Shown here in pieces: positions 5,897 to 8,285 of a stretch of DNA of 8,285 nucleotides (position 1 is its first letter; every line of letters starts with the position of its first letter). The DNA comes from Clostridia bacterium (GTDB lineage: Bacteria; Bacillota; Clostridia; Saccharofermentanales; UBA5734): contig JAGOFF010000094.1 in assembly GCA_017997315.1 (NCBI GenBank), positions 1-8,285 on the forward strand, written 5' to 3'. Below the pieces are notes generated by a model, which saw nothing but the letters and a program-made list of their open reading frames with translations, made no database searches and was not told where the DNA came from. The translations under genes and the position numbers were made by a program.

Positions 5897-6652
5897 CTAC
5901 CGCTTCCGCGAGAAGGCCATCAGCTGGATGCCGTTGGCGGAGGCCGGCGCTCCGTGGACATCCGCATACGCCTCCACAAAGGTCATCCCGACGGAATCCA
6001 TGATCGAACGGACCTCCTCCACGGTGTACAGCCGCGTGGGATTCCATAAATCCATTTCGGGCTTCGGAAGGATCTCCCCGTACGGGTAGTCCAGCTGCCC
6101 GTACAGCATGATCCGGGTCTCCCGGTCCCAGCCGAATCCCGACAGCGTCAGGCCTTTCTCTCCCGCCTCCCACAACCGGCAGGGAAAGTGGGTGTCCGCA
6201 TAGTCGCCGCTCACAATGTCCATGAAATGGTGCCCGCCCGGTTTCAGCGCACGGGACACCACGCGGAAGATCTTCAGGTTCTCCTCGTCGTTCTCCAGAT
6301 ACCCGACGGCGCCGTCCGCCATGTTGAGGACGACGTCAAACTCGTTCTCAAAGCCGACCTCCCGGATGTCCGACCGGATGAACCGCGCGGACAGGCCGCC
6401 GTCCTCCGCCTGCCGGTTCGCGTACTCCACGTAGTCCGTCGTGATGTCCACGCCGACCACGTCGAACCCCCGTTTCGCAAACTCCAGCGCGTGCCTGCCG
6501 TATCCGCACGCCAGGTCCAGAATGCGTTCGCCGCCTTTCAGTCCCATCCGGTCGATCAGGAAGTCCACCTGCGGCTTTGTACTCTCCGTCCACGATTGGT
6601 TCATGATGTCCAACGTCCATCCGTGCCGGTACCAGTCCTGTGCCTTCTCCAT
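5897..6652 (-). CDS. Class I SAM-dependent methyltransferase
   Basis: 251 residues. The start is ATG 6652, with a perfect AGGAGG five bases upstream; the frame runs on to 6745 but has no comparable site and that reading overlaps the neighbouring gene. Motif I is ILDLACGYGRH (44-54) with the expected Asp46. Asp69 in 'VVGVDIT' ends strand 2 and should contact the ribose hydroxyls. 'SDIREVGFENEFDVVL' holds the motif II/III region, and 'ALKPGGHHFMDI' is the usual post-motif III turn. The C-terminal half has a mixed beta insertion ('LTLSGFGWDRETRIMLYGQLDY') that probably forms the substrate lid. 'LYTVEEVRSIMDSVGM' is a common ending of ubiquinone/small-molecule methyltransferases (Methyltransf_25/11 type). 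The substrate is unknown. It is flanked by the kinase-like genes (56 bases upstream) and the membrane protein (29 bases downstream). Confidence 0.92.
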   Translation of the reverse strand: MEKAQDWYRHGWTLDIMNQSWTESTKPQVDFLIDRMGLKGGERILDLACGYGRHALEFAKRGFDVVGVDITTDYVEYANRQAEDGGLSARFIRSDIREVGFENEFDVVLNMADGAVGYLENDEENLKIFRVVSRALKPGGHHFMDIVSGDYADTHFPCRLWEAGEKGLTLSGFGWDRETRIMLYGQLDYPYGEILPKPEMDLWNPTRLYTVEEVRSIMDSVGMTFVEAYADVHGAPASANGIQLMAFSRKR

Positions 6653-6708
6653 CCCTGCCTCCTGTCTGCGACTGCGCATGCATACCAGCCTGTCGATCCG
6701 ATCCGTTT

Positions 6709-7374
6709 CTATGTCAGTTGAAAATGCCTTGCCAACCGGTCGCACACCTCCTGCCGGGTGTCATCCGTTCCGGACTCCCGCACGATCGTGAAGAATCCGC
6801 TGTTCGCGAATTCATCATAGTGCTCTTGGCTGTTGATCCTTGCCAGCCCCTTTTTGTAGTTCTCCAGGGTGGCCTCCGGATCATCGCAGTTCTCGATCTG
6901 CTGCAGGATGAACTGCTTTTCCGGATCGCTCCGGTCAAAAAAGCGCTCCACGCTCATGCTTTGCGGAGCAAGCATGATGGCGACGCGATGGTAGTCCGAA
7001 ATCCGCCGGAGCAGATCCACCGGGATGTTCGTATCGACAATCACCTTCCGGTCCCGGGATAGGGCGATCAACTCCGCGACCTCGAATCCGGCGACCTCCT
7101 GCGATACGCCGAGCGCCCAGCGTTCAAACTCTTCCGGAGAACGCCGGACGAACTCGCTCCAGCCCTTCATCGTCCGCATGTAGCACACGTCCGGCTGCAG
7201 GACGGGATCCGCCACCGTATCCGTCACGCGGAGGTGATAGTTCTCTCCGCAGTGAACCATGCCGTACCGCTCGGACAGCATCCTGACCATGGTGGACTTG
7301 CCCGCGTAGGCGGTTCCGTTGATGAAGTAGACATTGCGCAGATAGTGCCGGAGGATGTTGTCTTCGATGATCAT
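6709..7374 (-). CDS. P-loop NTPase, kinase-like, of unknown substrate
   Basis: 221 residues from ATG 7374, which overlaps the TGA of the upstream kinase gene by four bases (ATGA). 'VYFINGTAYAGKSTMVRML' holds a Walker A motif GTAYAGKST at 20-28. 'VIVDTNI' (111-117) is the likely Walker B strand, with Asp114. 'CGENYH' at 42-47 follows the first helix, where nucleoside and shikimate-type kinases bind the phosphate acceptor. 'SVERFFDRSDPEKQFI', rich in Arg, Asp and Lys, is a plausible lid. From memory this matches an uncharacterised family seen in many Bacillota, always near 200-220 residues. The acceptor molecule is unknown. The longer reading up to 7482 is rejected because it only adds shadow sequence of the upstream gene. 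Translational coupling suggests the two P-loop proteins are made together. Confidence 0.87.
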   Translation of the reverse strand: MIIEDNILRHYLRNVYFINGTAYAGKSTMVRMLSERYGMVHCGENYHLRVTDTVADPVLQPDVCYMRTMKGWSEFVRRSPEEFERWALGVSQEVAGFEVAELIALSRDRKVIVDTNIPVDLLRRISDYHRVAIMLAPQSMSVERFFDRSDPEKQFILQQIENCDDPEATLENYKKGLARINSQEHYDEFANSGFFTIVRESGTDDTRQEVCDRLARHFQLT

Positions 7375-7925
7375 CGTCCTGATTCCGTTCCTTGGTATGC
7401 TTCGACGATCCGGTCGCGGTTTTGCGTCAGCGGATCCGCCCCATCCAGCCGGATCACCCTGCACGTCAGGGCATCCGCCCACTCGGCATGGGTTTTCCGG
7501 TTCGGCGAGCCGTCCGTGTCGTACCGCGATACGCTGTCGAGGAACAACCGGTGGTTCGCGTGGAGATCGCCCCCCTCCAGGATCCTGTCGCCGAACTGCT
7601 CAAAGGCACGCTGCTGGACACGGGCCAAGCGGAGATCCTTGTCCGCGGTCAGGTGGACCGCGAGCGTGAACAACGGATCAAACGGGGCATGGAAGCTGTC
7701 CATCGATCCCGCCATGACAAAGTGCTCCCCTTCCGAGATGGCTTGCATCAGCCGGGAGGCTTTCTCCTCCCTCGGATACATAACCGTGTACGGCTCGGCG
7801 GTATCCTTGCGCCAGATGAAGTCGTCGATGTCGAAGTACGGGAAAGAAAGCGCCTCTGCAACCATTTTCCCCAGAGTCGTCTTCCCCGAACCCGCAGAAC
7901 CAAAAATGATGATCCCGTTCGGCAC
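7371..7925 (-). CDS. P-loop NTPase of the adenylate/shikimate-kinase-like type
   Basis: 184 residues starting at GTG 7925, chosen because AAGGA lies seven bases upstream and no ATG occurs in frame before the stop near 7960. Walker A is GSAGSGKTT at 9-17, only a few residues from the N-terminus as in small kinases. 'FPYFDIDDFIW' (28-38) gives Asp32, Asp34 and Asp35, the usual acidic motif that positions metal and acceptor. 'HFVMAGSMD' (68-76) is the strand equivalent to Walker B. 'DKDLRLARVQQRAFEQFG' is an Arg-rich lid helix. These fit the family usually annotated as AAA ATPase or adenylate-kinase-like, whose substrates are mostly untested. It is the first gene of the four-gene right-hand unit, preceded by a 128-base gap without a clear promoter. 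Confidence 0.88.
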   Translation of the reverse strand: MPNGIIIFGSAGSGKTTLGKMVAEALSFPYFDIDDFIWRKDTAEPYTVMYPREEKASRLMQAISEGEHFVMAGSMDSFHAPFDPLFTLAVHLTADKDLRLARVQQRAFEQFGDRILEGGDLHANHRLFLDSVSRYDTDGSPNRKTHAEWADALTCRVIRLDGADPLTQNRDRIVEAYQGTESGR

Positions 7926-7932
7926 GATCGCG

Positions 7933-7937
7933 TCCTT
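7933..7937 (-). promoter_or_regulatory. Ribosome binding site fixing the GTG start of the first kinase-like gene
   Basis: AAGGA on the minus strand, seven bases before GTG 7925, inside a purine-rich run AAGGGAAGGA. It supports GTG as the start. A nearby ATG at 7953 with AAGGAG only one base ahead is in another frame and too close to its purine run. Confidence 0.6.
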
Positions 7938-8053
7938 CCCTTGGCTGAGGCATTCTCCTTATGCCGGACGAGGTTGTTCAAGCCTCCCGGCGAGTGCCGC
8001 TCAGGTCTGTCGGCTTCCGTTACGCCGCTTGTCTGTATGGATGGTCTTATAAA

Positions 8054-8285
8054 TTATTCCACATAGTAGCACATGTCAAGAATGACATTGCCCTGGTCGT
8101 CCGGCTGGGTAAAGCGGGGGCAGACATATCGTTCAAAGCACCAGCGGATGCCGTTCCGCTCGGCGGTCCAATCAAATCCCTCCGCCTTGACCCGGTCGAG
8201 GGAATTGCAGGTATACAGATCCGGTTCCTTGCCGTAGATCCAGCAGACGGCTGCGTCGAACGCGTCAAAATCGATCCGGTCGTAC
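8054..8285 (-). CDS. Unrecognised protein, C-terminal 76 residues (5' end outside window)
   Basis: An open frame enters from the right edge and ends at TAA (8056-8054); no start is visible. The 76 residues are rich in Asp, aromatic residues (three Trp, seven Tyr) and Cys (five), for example 'AAVCWIYGKEPDLYTC' and 'NGIRWCFERYVCPRF'. The balanced composition and ordinary codon use favour this frame over the Ser/Thr/Arg-rich frame at 8047-8268. The Cys spacing does not match a zinc finger I know, and I recognise no family. It is on the same strand as the downstream kinase genes, but the 128-base gap leaves it open whether they share a transcript. Confidence 0.6.
   Translation of the reverse strand, partial: YDRIDFDAFDAAVCWIYGKEPDLYTCNSLDRVKAEGFDWTAERNGIRWCFERYVCPRFTQPDDQGNVILDMCYYVE

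Noticed and set aside
5310..6089. Plus-strand open frame of 259 codons across the hairpin, membrane-protein gene and methyltransferase 3' end
   Set aside because: Very polar His/Arg/Gln-rich translation typical of antisense to hydrophobic and GC-rich genes, with no ribosome binding site of note.
7678..7953. Minus-strand frame of 91 codons starting at ATG 7953 after AAGGAG
   Set aside because: The purine run is only one base from the ATG, and the translation is an out-of-frame shadow of the kinase-like gene with its clear Walker A motif.
7960..8050. Weak stem CGGC-GAGT-GCCG and repeated GTCTGT in the gap before the first kinase-like gene
   Set aside because: Stems of four pairs and six-base repeats are expected by chance in GC-rich DNA; no T-run follows.

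Overview
The window is a compact bacterial chromosomal stretch of small soluble enzymes: ten complete or partial minus-strand genes and one plus-strand gene entering from the left. Strong purine-rich Shine-Dalgarno sites (AGGAGG, GGAGG, AAAGGTGG), TTG and GTG starts, ATGA overlaps between genes and a Xre regulator of clostridial type suggest a Gram-positive (Bacillota-like) organism. GC is fairly high: two lines hand-counted in typical genes gave about 62% and 72%. The species cannot be named from the sequence. I saw no rRNA, tRNA, CRISPR array, transposase or phage gene.

Left block (1-2694). The C-terminal part of a phytoene-desaturase-like FAD oxidoreductase runs rightward into the window. 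It meets, tail to tail with a 24-base gap, a leftward pair: an NTF2/SnoaL-like small protein followed by a short-chain dehydrogenase. Together they look like a small redox module acting on a lipid, isoprenoid or other hydrophobic substrate. A 229-base gap (2695-2923) upstream of the pair holds a TATAAT box and a palindrome.

Middle block (2924-5245). An HD-domain phosphohydrolase and a Nudix hydrolase overlap by four bases and look translationally coupled. Upstream of them lies an AT-richer gene (32% and 45% GC in two hand-counted lines) encoding an Xre-type helix-turn-helix domain fused to a SAM methyltransferase. It starts at TTG, with an inverted repeat over its ribosome binding site. The methyltransferase glycine-rich motif carries Lys where an acidic residue is expected. 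This is the most unusual gene of the window and probably a transferred one.

Right block (5454-8285). Four leftward genes probably form one transcription unit: two P-loop kinase-like proteins overlapping by four bases, a class I SAM methyltransferase, and a four-helix membrane protein. A perfect 10-bp hairpin lies just downstream. The far right holds the last 76 codons of an unrecognised minus-strand gene.

I see no convincing multi-gene defence or other undescribed system. The best candidates for follow-up are the regulator-methyltransferase fusion with its possible self-regulation, the paired kinase-like proteins of unknown substrate, and the oxidoreductase/SDR/NTF2 module.
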